A stretch of 64,000 nucleotides of DNA from JBGPQJ01 sp963709295 (GCA_963709295.1 CAVPVW010000008.1:496001-560000); one strand, 5' to 3'; shown: positions 39,347-51,939, counted from the stretch's first letter. Notes: a model not told the origin generated them from the sequence alone. Numbers and translations: made by a program.

Positions 39347-41020
39347 TTACGGTTTTGCAAACAGCGTAAAGAAGAACGTCGCCCCCTGATCCACTTCCGA
39401 TTCAGCCCAGATGCGCCCGCCATGCCGGTTGACGATGCGCTGGACGATGGCGAGGCCTATTCCCGTCCCCTCGAAATCCGCTTCAGAATGCAGCCGCTGG
39501 AACACGCCGAACAGATTCCCCGCATACTTCATGTCGAACCCGACGCCATTGTCGCGCACAAAATAAACCGTCTGCCCGCGCAGCATACGGCTGCCGATCT
39601 CGATGACCGGCACGGGGCGTGGACGGGTGTACTTCAGCGCATTCCCGATCAGGTTGGCATAGACCTGTTTCAACAGCGCCGGGTCCGCCTGGCAGGGAGC
39701 CAGGTCGCCGATCTGCCATTTGATCTCCCGCTCCCCCGCTTCGGCGTGCAGTTCTTCGATCACCTGCACCACCAGCCCGCGCAGGTCCACGCGGCGTTTC
39801 TTGAGCGGATTGCGGCTCAGGCGGGAGAAGGTGAGCAGGTCGTCGATCAGCAGCGCCATTTTATTGGCGTTCTCCTTCACCTTATCCAGATACATGAGCG
39901 CCTCGCCGGACAGCTTGTCCGCGTAATCGCTGATCAGCAGATTGCTGAATCCATTGATCGCCCTCAGCGGCGCGCGCAGGTCGTGCGAAACAGAATAGGA
40001 GAAGGACTCCAGTTCCTTGTTGGCGGTCTCCAATTCCGCGGTACGGTCGCGCACGCGTTTGTCCAGCTGCTCATTGAGCGCCCGGACCTCCTCCTCGGCC
40101 TGTTTGCGCTCACTGATATCCTGAAAGATGTACTGGTAACGGCCGTCGGGCATCTGGCGGGTGGAGCCCATCACCGGCAGGCGGGTGCCGTCCTTGCGAA
40201 TCATGGTGAGTTCAATGTTAAGGGTCTCGCCCACTTGCAGAGGGCTGAATTCCTGCCGGGCTTGTGCATGTTCGGCCGAATCCATGATAGTGAGGGGATC
40301 CCGTCCGATCAGTTCATCATGGGAATACCCCAACATCTCGCAGGCTGCCGGGTTGGCCTGGTCGATAAATCCGCGATGATCAAGTATGGCAATGCCGAGC
40401 GGAGCCTGCTCCACCAACAATCGGTAGCGGGTTTCACTGGTGCGCAGGGCTTCCTCGGCTCGGCGTCGTTCTTCGACTTCGGCCTGTGCCTTGCGGGTGT
40501 TTTCCTTCAACCGGGTGATGACCGCCCATTGCAAAGCTGTCACCATGACAATAGCCACGCACACTGCCACATAATCAGCGTTGGTATTGATCGCGCTGAA
40601 GGGATTCACAACCCGTCCTGTGGTCTCCATTACCGCCAGGATGAGCACGATGATCAGGCTTGCCGCTCCAAATGCCACCGTGCCGCGCCTGCCGGTCAAC
40701 AACCCGGCGCCGATGATCACCACCACCAATCCTAAAATCGCCGTGTCGCGCAGGCCGTCGTTGCTGAAGATCAGGTAAACAAACGCCGCCATGCCGAGAA
40801 TGGGCACCATCAGACCAGCCGGCCGCAGGATCCCATTCCATGCCAGCACAAAATTCACCAGCAGGAGTAACCCGAGCACACCCATCAACTGGCGATTGAT
40901 GTCCACGGCGAACAACAGGGCAACCGCTACAAGCGCGAATCCCAGTACCACCAGCACCATGCGCCGGTCGATTCCCTCATCCGCTCCAGCGGGGGCAATG
41001 AACTTCTTCAGGGATTGCAT
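39347..41020 (-). CDS. Membrane PAS sensor histidine kinase
   Basis: About 557 residues. Six hydrophobic segments in the first ~170 residues form a membrane sensor, then a short coiled coil, a PAS/PAC domain (~205-325, YRLLVEQAPLGIAILD), a second coiled coil, and the kinase: SYSVSHDLRAPLRAINGF (phospho-acceptor His), NLIGNALKYTR (N box), RDNGVGFDMKYAG, GTGIGLAIVQRI. This resembles phytochrome-like kinases. No response regulator is adjacent, so its partner is elsewhere. ATG 41020 is preferred to an upstream TTG. Confidence 0.9.
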   Translation of the reverse strand: MQSLKKFIAPAGADEGIDRRMVLVVLGFALVAVALLFAVDINRQLMGVLGLLLLVNFVLAWNGILRPAGLMVPILGMAAFVYLIFSNDGLRDTAILGLVVVIIGAGLLTGRRGTVAFGAASLIIVLILAVMETTGRVVNPFSAINTNADYVAVCVAIVMVTALQWAVITRLKENTRKAQAEVEERRRAEEALRTSETRYRLLVEQAPLGIAILDHRGFIDQANPAACEMLGYSHDELIGRDPLTIMDSAEHAQARQEFSPLQVGETLNIELTMIRKDGTRLPVMGSTRQMPDGRYQYIFQDISERKQAEEEVRALNEQLDKRVRDRTAELETANKELESFSYSVSHDLRAPLRAINGFSNLLISDYADKLSGEALMYLDKVKENANKMALLIDDLLTFSRLSRNPLKKRRVDLRGLVVQVIEELHAEAGEREIKWQIGDLAPCQADPALLKQVYANLIGNALKYTRPRPVPVIEIGSRMLRGQTVYFVRDNGVGFDMKYAGNLFGVFQRLHSEADFEGTGIGLAIVQRIVNRHGGRIWAESEVDQGATFFFTLFAKP

Positions 41021-41109
41021 CACAAATAAAACCCGCCCTTCATAACCGGAAAACAGAACCTCGATGAATTGAATTCTCAAAAATGTGGAGCTATCTCTAT
41101 TCTACAACC

Positions 41110-41141
41110 AAAATCCCTGCCGCATAGCTGGCAGGGATTTT
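41110..41141. terminator. Intrinsic terminator
   Basis: A 12-bp perfect stem (AAAATCCCTGCC/GGCAGGGATTTT) with an 8-base loop lies just after the ATPase stop. T-runs exist on both strands. Confidence 0.85.
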
Positions 41142-41165
41142 TCATCAATATACAATTGGTCGCAG

Positions 41166-44087
<2,922 letters not shown>

Positions 44088-44108
44088 AAAATAAACTCCT
44101 GAAATAAA

Positions 44109-45359
44109 TTATGGTTCTATCCGCATTTTGGCCGGGATGATGGTGTCCTTGGGGATGACGACCACCCCATCCTGCACCACCCAGGTTCCGGCGTCGATGT
44201 CCGTACCGCTCGGGAAGGGTTTGATCACCACCCCGTCGCCGATTTGCACATTCTTGTCAATGATCGCGCCTTCGATCTTGCACCGCTTACCGATGCCCAG
44301 CGGAATGTTCTTGCTGACCCGCCGCTCGTAGTAGTCCGCGCCCATGACCACGGTGTCCTTGATGATCGTCCCCGCGCCGATGTTGCTGCGCAGGCCGATG
44401 ACCGAATGGGAAATGGACGCCTTGCGGATCACACAGCCCTCCGCCAGCAGTACATCCTTCAGCCGGCTGTCCTCCACAATGGAGCCAGGCAGGAAGCGAG
44501 AATGTGTGTAAATCGGGCGACGGGCATCATAAAAATTAAAAGGCGCATCGGGCCGGGTCAACTCGAGGTTGGTTTCGTAGAACGAGCGGATCGTCCCGAT
44601 ATCCCGCCAGTAATCGTCGAAATCATAGGCAAAGACCGGGCGCGTGCCAATGGCTTGAGGAATGATATCCTTCCCGAAATCGTCGTAACCCTGAAATTCA
44701 GTCAGCAGGTCGATCAGCACCTGGGTCTTGAACACGTAAATGCCCATGGAGCACAGGTAGGGACGGACAGGGTCATCGCGGCTGATGAATTTCTTCTGCA
44801 CCTTGGGGTCTTTCGGCTTCTCGGCAAAAGCCACGATGCGCCCGTCATCCGCGCGTTTGAGAATTCCCAGGCGCGAGACCTCGCTTTTGCCCACCGGCTG
44901 GACCGCCACGGTGATATCGGCGCCCTTCTGCCAGTGGGTTTCGAGCATGGCGGCGTAGTCCATGCGATAGAGGTGGTCGCCTGCAAGAATCAGTACTTCC
45001 TCCGCGCCAGCGACCTTGATCTCGAACAACTGCTTCCGGACGGCATCAGCTGTGCCCTGGTACCAGGTCTCCGACTGCATGGTCTGCTCGGCGGCTAAAA
45101 TTTGCACATAACCAGTATGGAACGAATCGAACTGGTAGGTCTCGGTGATATGCCGGTGCAGTGAGACCGAGTTGAACTGCGTCAGCACGTCCACACGGTA
45201 AATGCCGGAGTTGATACAGTTACTGATGGGGATGTCGATCAGGCGGTACTTGCCCGCAATCGGCACGGCCGGCTTGGAGCGCATCTTGGTCAGCGGGTAA
45301 AGCCGCGCGCCGCGGCCTCCGCCCATGATCACTGCAAGGACATCGTTCATCGTCGCCAT
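44109..45359 (-). CDS. glgC: Glucose-1-phosphate adenylyltransferase
   Basis: The 416-residue enzyme makes ADP-glucose for glycogen synthesis. It has VIMGGGRGARLYPLTKMRSK near residue 10, IPISNCINSGI, LAGDHLYRMDY, FAEKPKDP, and a C-terminal left-handed helix of hexapeptide repeats. The start is set by GAGGAGG before 45359. It shares an operon with the cation ATPase. No other glg gene is nearby. Confidence 0.94.
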   Translation of the reverse strand: MATMNDVLAVIMGGGRGARLYPLTKMRSKPAVPIAGKYRLIDIPISNCINSGIYRVDVLTQFNSVSLHRHITETYQFDSFHTGYVQILAAEQTMQSETWYQGTADAVRKQLFEIKVAGAEEVLILAGDHLYRMDYAAMLETHWQKGADITVAVQPVGKSEVSRLGILKRADDGRIVAFAEKPKDPKVQKKFISRDDPVRPYLCSMGIYVFKTQVLIDLLTEFQGYDDFGKDIIPQAIGTRPVFAYDFDDYWRDIGTIRSFYETNLELTRPDAPFNFYDARRPIYTHSRFLPGSIVEDSRLKDVLLAEGCVIRKASISHSVIGLRSNIGAGTIIKDTVVMGADYYERRVSKNIPLGIGKRCKIEGAIIDKNVQIGDGVVIKPFPSGTDIDAGTWVVQDGVVVIPKDTIIPAKMRIEP

Positions 45360-45452
45360 AAGTTCCTCCTCTCCGGATTCTTCATTATCATAGCCCGAGC
45401 ATGGATTTCCCGCCAGTGATTTCCTTCACATCGTCCTCAACCAGAATGCAGA

Positions 45453-46013
45453 TTAAAAGAACAGGTCCCCGATAAGAACACGCAAGCCTATTCCGATGAG
45501 GATTACGCCTCCCAGAATCTCCATGCGCTTGCCGAATTTTTCGCCGAGCTTGTTACCCGCCATCAACCCGAAGCTTGATAACCCAAACGTGACCAGCCCG
45601 ATCACCACGGAGGGATAAAGGGCGGGAATCGAAAGCATTGCCAGGCTGATTCCGACAGCCAGCGCATCGATGCTGGTGGCGACACTCAAGAGCACCATCG
45701 TCGCTCCCTTGGAGGGGTTGGGATGTTTCGTTTCTTCGCCTGTGCCCAAGCCCGAGCGGATCATATTCACGCCCACGTAGGTCAGCAGGCCGAACGCCAC
45801 CCAGTGGTCGATGCCTGTGATCCAGCGTTGAATTGTGGTGCCGGCCAACCAGCCGATGAGGGTCATCCCTGCCTGAAAGAGACCAAAATGAAAAGCCAGA
45901 CGCAGCTTGGAGCGCGTGTCAGTGACCTGGCCTCCCGTCCCAGCGCCAATGGACACGGCGAAGGCATCCATGGCCAACCCGATGGCGATCAGCAGCGACG
46001 TTAAAAAACTCAT
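45453..46013 (-). CDS. mntP: Manganese efflux pump MntP
   Basis: The 186-residue membrane protein has two DUF204 repeats with the conserved aspartates in AIGLAMDAFAVSIGAG (residues ~10-25) and VATSIDALAVGISLAML (~110-126), and about six helices. MntP exports Mn2+. Control by the riboswitch immediately upstream agrees with this. Confidence 0.94.
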   Translation of the reverse strand: MSFLTSLLIAIGLAMDAFAVSIGAGTGGQVTDTRSKLRLAFHFGLFQAGMTLIGWLAGTTIQRWITGIDHWVAFGLLTYVGVNMIRSGLGTGEETKHPNPSKGATMVLLSVATSIDALAVGISLAMLSIPALYPSVVIGLVTFGLSSFGLMAGNKLGEKFGKRMEILGGVILIGIGLRVLIGDLFF

Positions 46014-46051
46014 TCAGCATCCTTGTTGATAAGAGTCATTCCACTCCAGAC

Positions 46052-46200
46052 AAAAAAAGAGACCTCCATGAAAGGCGGTCTCGCTGGTCGCTCACACTCC
46101 TGCAGGTGCAGGAGAGCGTACAGGCCCCGAGGGCGCAAAGGCGACCCTGTGAGTGTCGGCAACCTGTCCCACCTGTTGGCAGGCGCTACTCCCCGACTGA
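46052..46200 (-). promoter_or_regulatory. yybP-ykoY manganese riboswitch with built-in terminator
   Basis: On the minus strand the leader contains GGGGAGTAGCGCC near 46196, paired internal helices, and CGAGACCGCCTTTCATGGAG, ending with a GAGACC/GGTCTC stem and seven Ts (46052-46058). These are the hallmark segments of the yybP-ykoY family, known to sense Mn2+. The terminal stem followed by a U-run implies control by transcription termination: Mn2+ would favour the antiterminated form and turn on mntP. Confidence 0.87.
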
Positions 46201-46380
46201 CCATTCCATTGTAAGTTTGGGCAGGATGGTTGTCAACTGCTCCGGGAATTTGAATTCAGAAGAAGAATTATCGAAGGATTCCTGAAAACGGACGATTACC
46301 ATACGCGAAAGTCCGGGAACCGTTGGAGAGTGAATAAAGGCAACCCGGTATAATCACCTTCTCAAAGAACAGGAGCGACC

Positions 46381-47565
46381 ATGATCAACAAACTTGCACT
46401 GACCATTCTCTTCATCATTACCTTGACTACAGCAGCCTGCGCCCCCGAAATTGTGTCGCCTTCTCCTTCAGCATCACCAAGCCTGCCGACTACAATCCCT
46501 TCAGAGCCGCCGCTTCCACCCCCGTTTCCGCAGACTCAAACGGTCAACGAACTGGAGGTGGAGCTGCTCAACGCCCGCATCCTGGACGGGCAGCTGACCA
46601 TCGACATCTGCCACCAGATGCCCACCCAGGAGGACTGGATCGTCGGGAGCGATCCCGATGATACGTTCGTCACGATCGATGAGAAAAAGACCAACCTGAG
46701 CGGATTTGGCATCCTGTATTACCGAACAGGCTATAAAAGCGGCGAAAACACCCATCGCTGTGACGCATTGACCTTCGATGTGGCGAATCCCGATCCCGGC
46801 AATATGACGTTGACCCTCAACGAGTTTTACACTTCGGTGCCGGAAGTACCCGACTGCGAAGCAGCCCAGAAGAAGTTGGACGAAGCTGGGGCGGGCATCA
46901 CCTTCACCTGTGATGCCGGTCCAGGATATTTCGACTTCACCATCACGCAAAAGCCCGAAGGGCATGAGCGAGGACGACGCGCGAATGATTGTCTTCGATT
47001 CGTTCAGCAGCCACGCCAAAGGTCCCGTGGGTATTCGAAATCGACATGCCTGCACCGATGACCGTGACCACCTCCACGCCCTGGCCAACTCCCGCCGGCA
47101 TCGAGCCGATGAAAGGTCAGGTCGCTTCTGGCTTCCGGTGCAGAGATGCTTGTCACCGGCAACCTGGTGGACGGCAGCTTGTTTCTGGCGGACGTGTGCT
47201 ATATCCCGCCTTCTATAGAATACGCTTGGGCTCTGGCACAATCACCTGATGATATTACTCTTGATGTCGCCGGGCAGGTTTACCCGGTGGATTTCATCAC
47301 CTATACAGGCTGGGAAAACGACTACGGCTTCCCGCATATCTCCGAGCGCTATCGCTGTCACCGGTTGAATTTCACGGTCCCTGCTGAGGCTGATACCAGC
47401 CAGGTGACGCTGAACATTAACACGCTGTATGCGTTCCCGCCGGAGTCGGGCTGCGATAAGACCGATACCGTTTTCGAGGCAGGTCAGATCACCAACACCG
47501 CGTGCTCCGATCCGCTGCAGGAGCTTGCCGGTCCGTGGGTGATCCAGACCGGGCTGGGACGCTGA
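46381..47565 (+). pseudogene. Lipoprotein of unknown function with three frame breaks
   Basis: Starts MINKLALTILFIITLTTAAC (lipobox at residue 20) with a Ser/Pro linker. Two related halves appear: WIVGSDPDDTFVTIDEKKTN...HRCDALTFDV...NMTLTLNEFYTSVPE and ITLDVAGQVYPVDFITYTGW...YRCHRLNFTV...QVTLNINTLYAFPPE, so the protein is an internal duplication. One extra base each near 46960, 47026 and 47105-47140 moves the frame. Three such insertions sum to a full codon, and the end returns to the starting frame. Function unknown. Confidence 0.65.
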
Positions 47566-47692
47566 CACCACCCCACCCTGACCCCTTCTCAGCCTCCCCA
47601 AAAATCCGAAAGCTGGATTTGGAGGATGTAGCCGGCACTGGCACCTAAGCGCAAGTACAGGTGAGGCCGGAGAGGGTCGGGCTTAAAGCATG

Positions 47693-47716
47693 CGCCCTCC
47701 TCAATTGAGGAGGGCG
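47693..47716 (+). terminator. Perfect 24-bp palindrome terminator
   Basis: CGCCCTCCTCAA and its exact complement TTGAGGAGGGCG are followed by TTTT on the plus strand. It lies between the lipoprotein and the tRNA gene. Confidence 0.8.
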
Positions 47717-47751
47717 TTTTGATTAAATTTACCGCTAGTGTATAATCTGAG

Positions 47752-47833
47752 TGCCGAAGGTGGGAATCGAACCCACATTCCTTTCGGAACACGATTTTGA
47801 GTCGTGCGCGTCTGCCTATTCCGCCACTTCGGC
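47752..47833 (-). tRNA. tRNA-Leu (anticodon CAA)
   Basis: On the minus strand the acceptor stem GCCGAAG/CTTCGGC with discriminator A, the D arm GGCGGAATAGGCAGAC, an anticodon loop CTCAAAA flanked by CACGA/TCGTG, a long variable arm TTCCGAAAGGAA and the T arm GTGGGTTCGATTCCCAC form a complete class II tRNA reading UUG. No CCA is encoded. Confidence 0.96.
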
Positions 47834-47873
47834 CGGCGTCAGACAGTATACCACTCCCTCTATAAAGGTCAAG

Positions 47874-48938
47874 ATGAAACTCGGAATCATAGGACTCCCG
47901 CAATCTGGCAAGACGACGCTCTTCAACGCGCTCACGCGCGGCACGACTCCCACGCATGCCTCCGCCGGCCGCATGGAGGTGCACACGCACGTGGTGGACG
48001 TCCCCGACCCGCGCGTGGACACGCTCTCCGCTATGTTCAAGCCGCGCAAGACCATCTACGCCAAGATCACCTACGCGGACATCGCCGGGCTGGAAGGCAC
48101 CGCCCAGAAAAGCGGTATCTCGGGCACGCTGCTCAACACGCTGGCGCAGATGGACGCGTTCATCCACGTGGTGCGCTGCTTCGAAAGTGACAATGTCCCG
48201 CATCCCCACTCCTCCGGTTTGGTGGACCCGGCGCGTGACCTCGACGCCATGCTGAACGAGCTGCTGCTCAATGACCTGATCGCTGTCGAGCGCAAGCTGG
48301 AGCGCCTGATCGACGAGCGCCGGAAAGGCGGCACCGACAAAATAATCAACGAGCGTCAGACCGCGCTGTTCAATCGGCTCAACGAGGCGCTCTCCGCGAA
48401 CAAGCCTCTGCGCTTCCTGGAATTCAACCACGAGGAGCAGCTTGAACTCTCCAGCTACGGCCTGCTCACGCGCAAGCCCATCCTGACCGTGTTCAACCTG
48501 GGCGAGGGACAGTCTGCTCCGGAAATCAAGGCCGACCACCCCACAGTATCGCTACCCGCCAAACTGGAAGCCGAGATCGCCGTGCTCCCCGTGGAGGACG
48601 CGCAGATGTTCATGCAGGAATACGGCATCACTGAACTTGCCCTTAGCCGTATGATCCGCCTGTCCTACGACCTGCTCAACGTGCAGTCGTTTTTCACCGT
48701 CGGCGAGGACGAAGTCCGTGCATGGACGACGCGCCGCGGTGCGACCGCCCAGGAATCCGCCGGGGAGATCCACACCGACCTGGCGCACGGCTTCGTGCGG
48801 GCGGAGGTCGTCCATTACGACGACCTGACCGCACTGGGCGGGATGACCGAAGCCAAAGCCAAGGGAAAGTGGCGGCTGGAGGGCAAGGAATACATCGTCA
48901 AGGACGGCGACATCGTCCACATCCGCTCGAGCCTCTAA
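47874..48938 (+). CDS. YchF/Obg-family GTPase
   Basis: The 354-residue protein starts MKLGIIGLPQSGKTTLFNALT (P-loop at once), has DIAGL for G3, a short helical insertion (residues ~120-200), the NLGEG region where the NKxD specificity motif normally lies, and a C-terminal TGS domain (~270-354) with EVRAWTTRRGATAQESAGEIH and KDGDIVHI. YchF proteins hydrolyse ATP or GTP and bind ribosomes. The specificity loop here (TVFNLGE) is like YchF, not classical GTPases, so ATP may be the substrate. Confidence 0.85.
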   Translation: MKLGIIGLPQSGKTTLFNALTRGTTPTHASAGRMEVHTHVVDVPDPRVDTLSAMFKPRKTIYAKITYADIAGLEGTAQKSGISGTLLNTLAQMDAFIHVVRCFESDNVPHPHSSGLVDPARDLDAMLNELLLNDLIAVERKLERLIDERRKGGTDKIINERQTALFNRLNEALSANKPLRFLEFNHEEQLELSSYGLLTRKPILTVFNLGEGQSAPEIKADHPTVSLPAKLEAEIAVLPVEDAQMFMQEYGITELALSRMIRLSYDLLNVQSFFTVGEDEVRAWTTRRGATAQESAGEIHTDLAHGFVRAEVVHYDDLTALGGMTEAKAKGKWRLEGKEYIVKDGDIVHIRSSL

Positions 48939-49028
48939 GCACCCATCGGACAGCAACAAGATCATCAGAATGAACGGATAATTTTGCAGGGGCTTCGATT
49001 TGTCCCTGCTCAAGCCATAGGAGAAACC

Positions 49029-50789
49029 ATGACATACGAACTTAAAAAATGGGACCTGACCCAACTCTTCCCCGGTTTCAACAGCCCGGACCTGGAAGGC
49101 GCTTTTGACAATGTCGAGGAGCAGGTTGCTTCCTTCGAAGGCGTGCGGAGCAAGCTCAAATCCGACATGGACGTAAAGACCTTCCTCGATGTGGTGCGCG
49201 CCTCCGAGTCCATCGCCCGCGTGGTGAACAAAATCTTTTCCTTCGCCGGACTTTCGTTTGCAGAGGACACGCAGAACCAGGACGCGCAGAGCCTGATGGG
49301 GCGCGTGCAGCAGTTCGCGGCGGAGATGCAGAACCGCACCTTATTCTTCAGCTTGTGGTGGAAGGAAGTGGACGACGGAAACGCGCAGCGGTTGATGTCC
49401 GCGTCGGGCGATTATCGTTATTACCTCGAAGAGATACGCCACTTCAAGCCCTATACGTTGAGCGAAGCCGAGGAAAAGATCATCAACCTCAAGGATGTCA
49501 CCGGTTCCAGTGCCCTGGTTAACCTGTATGACGCCATCACCAATCGATATGTCTTTAAATTGGAAGTGAACGGCGAGGTGAAGGAACTGACACGCGCCCA
49601 GCTTCAGCCGTACATCCAGGGATCTGACCCCGAATTGCGCGCCAAGGCCTACCAGGAACTCTTCTGCGTTTACGGAAATGACGGCCCCATTCTTGGGCAG
49701 ATGTACCAGACCCATACCCGGGACTGGCACAATGAGAACATCGGCTTGCGGAAATTTTCGACCCCCATCTCGGCTCGCAACCTGCGCAACGACATTCCTG
49801 ACGATGTGGTGGATACCCTGCTGGAGGTCACCCGCAAGAACGCGACGGTCTTCCAGCGTTTCTTCCGCGTGAAGGCCAAAGCGCTGGGCATGAAACGCCT
49901 GCGCCGCTACGATATTTACGCACCGGTCGCCCAATCGGATAAGACTTTTGAATTCGGAAAAGCCGCCGACATGGTGCTGGAGTCGTTTGACGCGTTCGAC
50001 CCGAAGGTTGGCACTCTGGCACGCCGCGTGTTCGACCAGGACCGTCTCGACAGTGAGATCCGCAAGGGGAAGGAGAGCGGCGCGTTCTGTGCCTCGATCA
50101 ACCCCGAGGACACGCCGTTCGTGCTGATGAACTTTACCGGCCGCGCACGCGACGTGGCGACCCTGGCGCACGAACTTGGGCATGCCATCCACGCCATGCT
50201 GGCCTCACACCACAGCGCGTTCACTTTCAATTCATCCCTGCCGCTGGCGGAGACCGCCTCCACCTTCGGGGAGATGATGCTGACGGACAAGCTGCTGGCT
50301 GCCGAATCCGATGAAGCCGTGCGCCGCGACATCCTCTTCAAGCAAATGGACGACGCCTTCGCGACGATCCTGCGCCAGGTCTATTTTGCCCTTTTCGAGC
50401 GGGAAGCGCATGCCCTGACGCAGAAGAACGCCACGGTGGATGACGTTTGCGCCGCATACATGCAAAATCTCAAGGAGCAGTTCGGCGACGCCGTGGAGTT
50501 GAGCGACGAGTTCAAGTGGGAATGGGTCTCCATCCCGCATATCTACGCCGTGCCGTTCTACGTGTATGCCTATGCGTTCGGGCAGTTGCTGGTATTCTCG
50601 CTCTATCAACAATTCAAGCTTGAAGGCGACGCGTTCAAACCAAAATATCTCAAGATATTGTCGGCAGGCGGTTCCGAAGCGCCGGCGAAAATCCTTTCGG
50701 AGGCGGGAATCGACATCCACAGCGCAGTCTTCTGGCAGGGTGGATTTGACATCATCTCCAGGCTGATCGACCAGTTGGAGAAGAGCTGA
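49029..50789 (+). CDS. pepF: Oligoendopeptidase F (M3B metallopeptidase)
   Basis: The 586-residue cytosolic peptidase has the zinc motif TLAHELGHAIH near residue 380 with the downstream glutamate in LPLAETASTFGEMML, and the M3B C-terminal FGQLLVFSLY and GFDIISRLIDQLE. It degrades oligopeptides. GGAG precedes ATG 49029. Its final 89 bases recur at 51767-51855 after the next gene. Confidence 0.93.
   Translation: MTYELKKWDLTQLFPGFNSPDLEGAFDNVEEQVASFEGVRSKLKSDMDVKTFLDVVRASESIARVVNKIFSFAGLSFAEDTQNQDAQSLMGRVQQFAAEMQNRTLFFSLWWKEVDDGNAQRLMSASGDYRYYLEEIRHFKPYTLSEAEEKIINLKDVTGSSALVNLYDAITNRYVFKLEVNGEVKELTRAQLQPYIQGSDPELRAKAYQELFCVYGNDGPILGQMYQTHTRDWHNENIGLRKFSTPISARNLRNDIPDDVVDTLLEVTRKNATVFQRFFRVKAKALGMKRLRRYDIYAPVAQSDKTFEFGKAADMVLESFDAFDPKVGTLARRVFDQDRLDSEIRKGKESGAFCASINPEDTPFVLMNFTGRARDVATLAHELGHAIHAMLASHHSAFTFNSSLPLAETASTFGEMMLTDKLLAAESDEAVRRDILFKQMDDAFATILRQVYFALFEREAHALTQKNATVDDVCAAYMQNLKEQFGDAVELSDEFKWEWVSIPHIYAVPFYVYAYAFGQLLVFSLYQQFKLEGDAFKPKYLKILSAGGSEAPAKILSEAGIDIHSAVFWQGGFDIISRLIDQLEKS
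50701..50789 (+). repeat. pepF 3' end, complete-gene copy
   Basis: 89 bases, including the stop codon, that match 51767-51855 at 81 positions by hand count. Confidence 0.85.
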
Positions 50790-50901
50790 GCGCGGACAGG
50801 TATCCCGCACCAAGCGAGGGCTATTCTTACTTCCGGCAAAGTTGGTGGAAGAAGAATGTTGTCGGGTGCCAAAAACTGAAAGAAAAAATGAAGGAGATAC
50901 A

Positions 50902-51768
50902 GTGGAAATCATAGAAGCCACTTTCGACACAGGGACTGTCAGCCTCAATTACGCTGAAGTGCCGGCAGACGGCGCGCCCCTTGTTCTCCTGCATAGCAGC
51001 AACACTCGCTGGCAGGCATTCGGGGCAATCCTGCCTGACCTTGCCACCCTCTGGCATCTCTACGCTCCTGATTTTCGGGGACAAGGTAAATCTGGCTGGG
51101 TGTCTGGAAGTTATCGTTTGCAGGATTACACCGGCGATACGATCGCCTTTCTCCGGCGCCACATCCACGAACCCGCCTATCTATTTGGGCATTCGCTCGG
51201 AGGCATGGTCGCCCTCATGGTTGCGGCCCAATACCCGGAGGGAGTCCGCGCAGTGGTTGTTGGCGATGCGCCGCTCTCCGGGCAGGCGCTCCAGGCCACG
51301 CGCCCGGACCCTGAGCGTGTCGCTGCCATGCGGAATGTGTGCGGCGGTCAAAAACCGCTCGACGAATTGATCGAGATGATGAAAGAGTCCCCGATCAGCG
51401 TGCCGGGCAGGAGTGAGCCAGTGCCTATGAGGCAGGTGATGGGTGAAGATGCGCCCATGTTTGCCTGGATGGCCACCAACCTGTATCAGTGCGATCCAGA
51501 TACATTCACGGCTCTTTCAGAGCGGCTTGATGCAACAATAGCAGGCTATGAGAGCGACCGGGTTTTACCTGCCATTCAGTGTCCTGTGCTGTTACTCCAG
51601 GCCGACCCGGCAAAAGGTGGCCTTATGACCGATGCGGAAGTGGCGCAAGCCTTGCCTTTATTAGCGCGGGCAAGCCATGTGCGCCTGGAAGGCGTGAGTC
51701 ACCTCCTCCACAACGAGCACCCCGGGCCAGTTGTGACTGCCCTCAAAGCATTCTTTCAATCCTGCTAG
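50902..51768 (+). CDS. Alpha/beta-fold hydrolase
   Basis: The 288-residue protein starts at GTG 50902 behind AAGGAGATACA. It has the oxyanion strand VLLHSSNTRW, DFRGQGKS, the nucleophile elbow FGHSLGGMVAL, an acid in VLLLQADPAKGG, and the catalytic histidine in GVSHLLHNEHPG. Substrate unknown. The gene lies exactly between pepF and a second copy of the pepF 3' end, with its stop codon touching that copy, so it appears to be an insert. Confidence 0.85.
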   Translation: MEIIEATFDTGTVSLNYAEVPADGAPLVLLHSSNTRWQAFGAILPDLATLWHLYAPDFRGQGKSGWVSGSYRLQDYTGDTIAFLRRHIHEPAYLFGHSLGGMVALMVAAQYPEGVRAVVVGDAPLSGQALQATRPDPERVAAMRNVCGGQKPLDELIEMMKESPISVPGRSEPVPMRQVMGEDAPMFAWMATNLYQCDPDTFTALSERLDATIAGYESDRVLPAIQCPVLLLQADPAKGGLMTDAEVAQALPLLARASHVRLEGVSHLLHNEHPGPVVTALKAFFQSC

Positions 51769-51855
51769 GCGGGAAACGACATCCACAGCGCCCTCTTCTG
51801 GCAGGGTGGATTTGACATCATTTCCAGGCTGATCGACCAGTTGGAAAAGGGATAA
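51767..51855 (+). repeat. Second copy of the pepF 3' end (gene remnant)
   Basis: In frame it encodes GNDIHSALFWQGGFDIISRL and ends LIDQLEKG with stop TAA. Most differences from 50701-50789 are silent or conservative, so it derives from a working pepF, not from decay. There is no start or upstream part of the gene. Confidence 0.85.
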
Positions 51856-51870
51856 ACATCCTTTACCCGC

Positions 51871-51884
51871 AAAAAGAGGGACGC
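51871..51884 (+). terminator. Left arm of a terminator split by the IS3 element
   Basis: AAAAAGAGGGACGC is the exact complement of 53321-53334. Without the element the two arms form a 14-bp stem with a CAAAGC loop. Confidence 0.8.
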
Positions 51885-51939
51885 CAACTGAACTGCACCC
51901 CTAAAGTTGGACAACACCAACTTAGGAGGTGCAGTTTTT

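Noticed and set aside
39317..40735. 472-codon frame opposite the histidine kinase
   Set aside because: The kinase frame carries all catalytic boxes; the opposite frame has none.
46010..46214. Two ~64-codon frames upstream of mntP
   Set aside because: They coincide with the yybP-ykoY riboswitch, whose structure explains the conservation.
47589..48539. 316-codon minus frame across the tRNA and YchF-type gene
   Set aside because: It reads through a tRNA and is antisense to a conserved GTPase.
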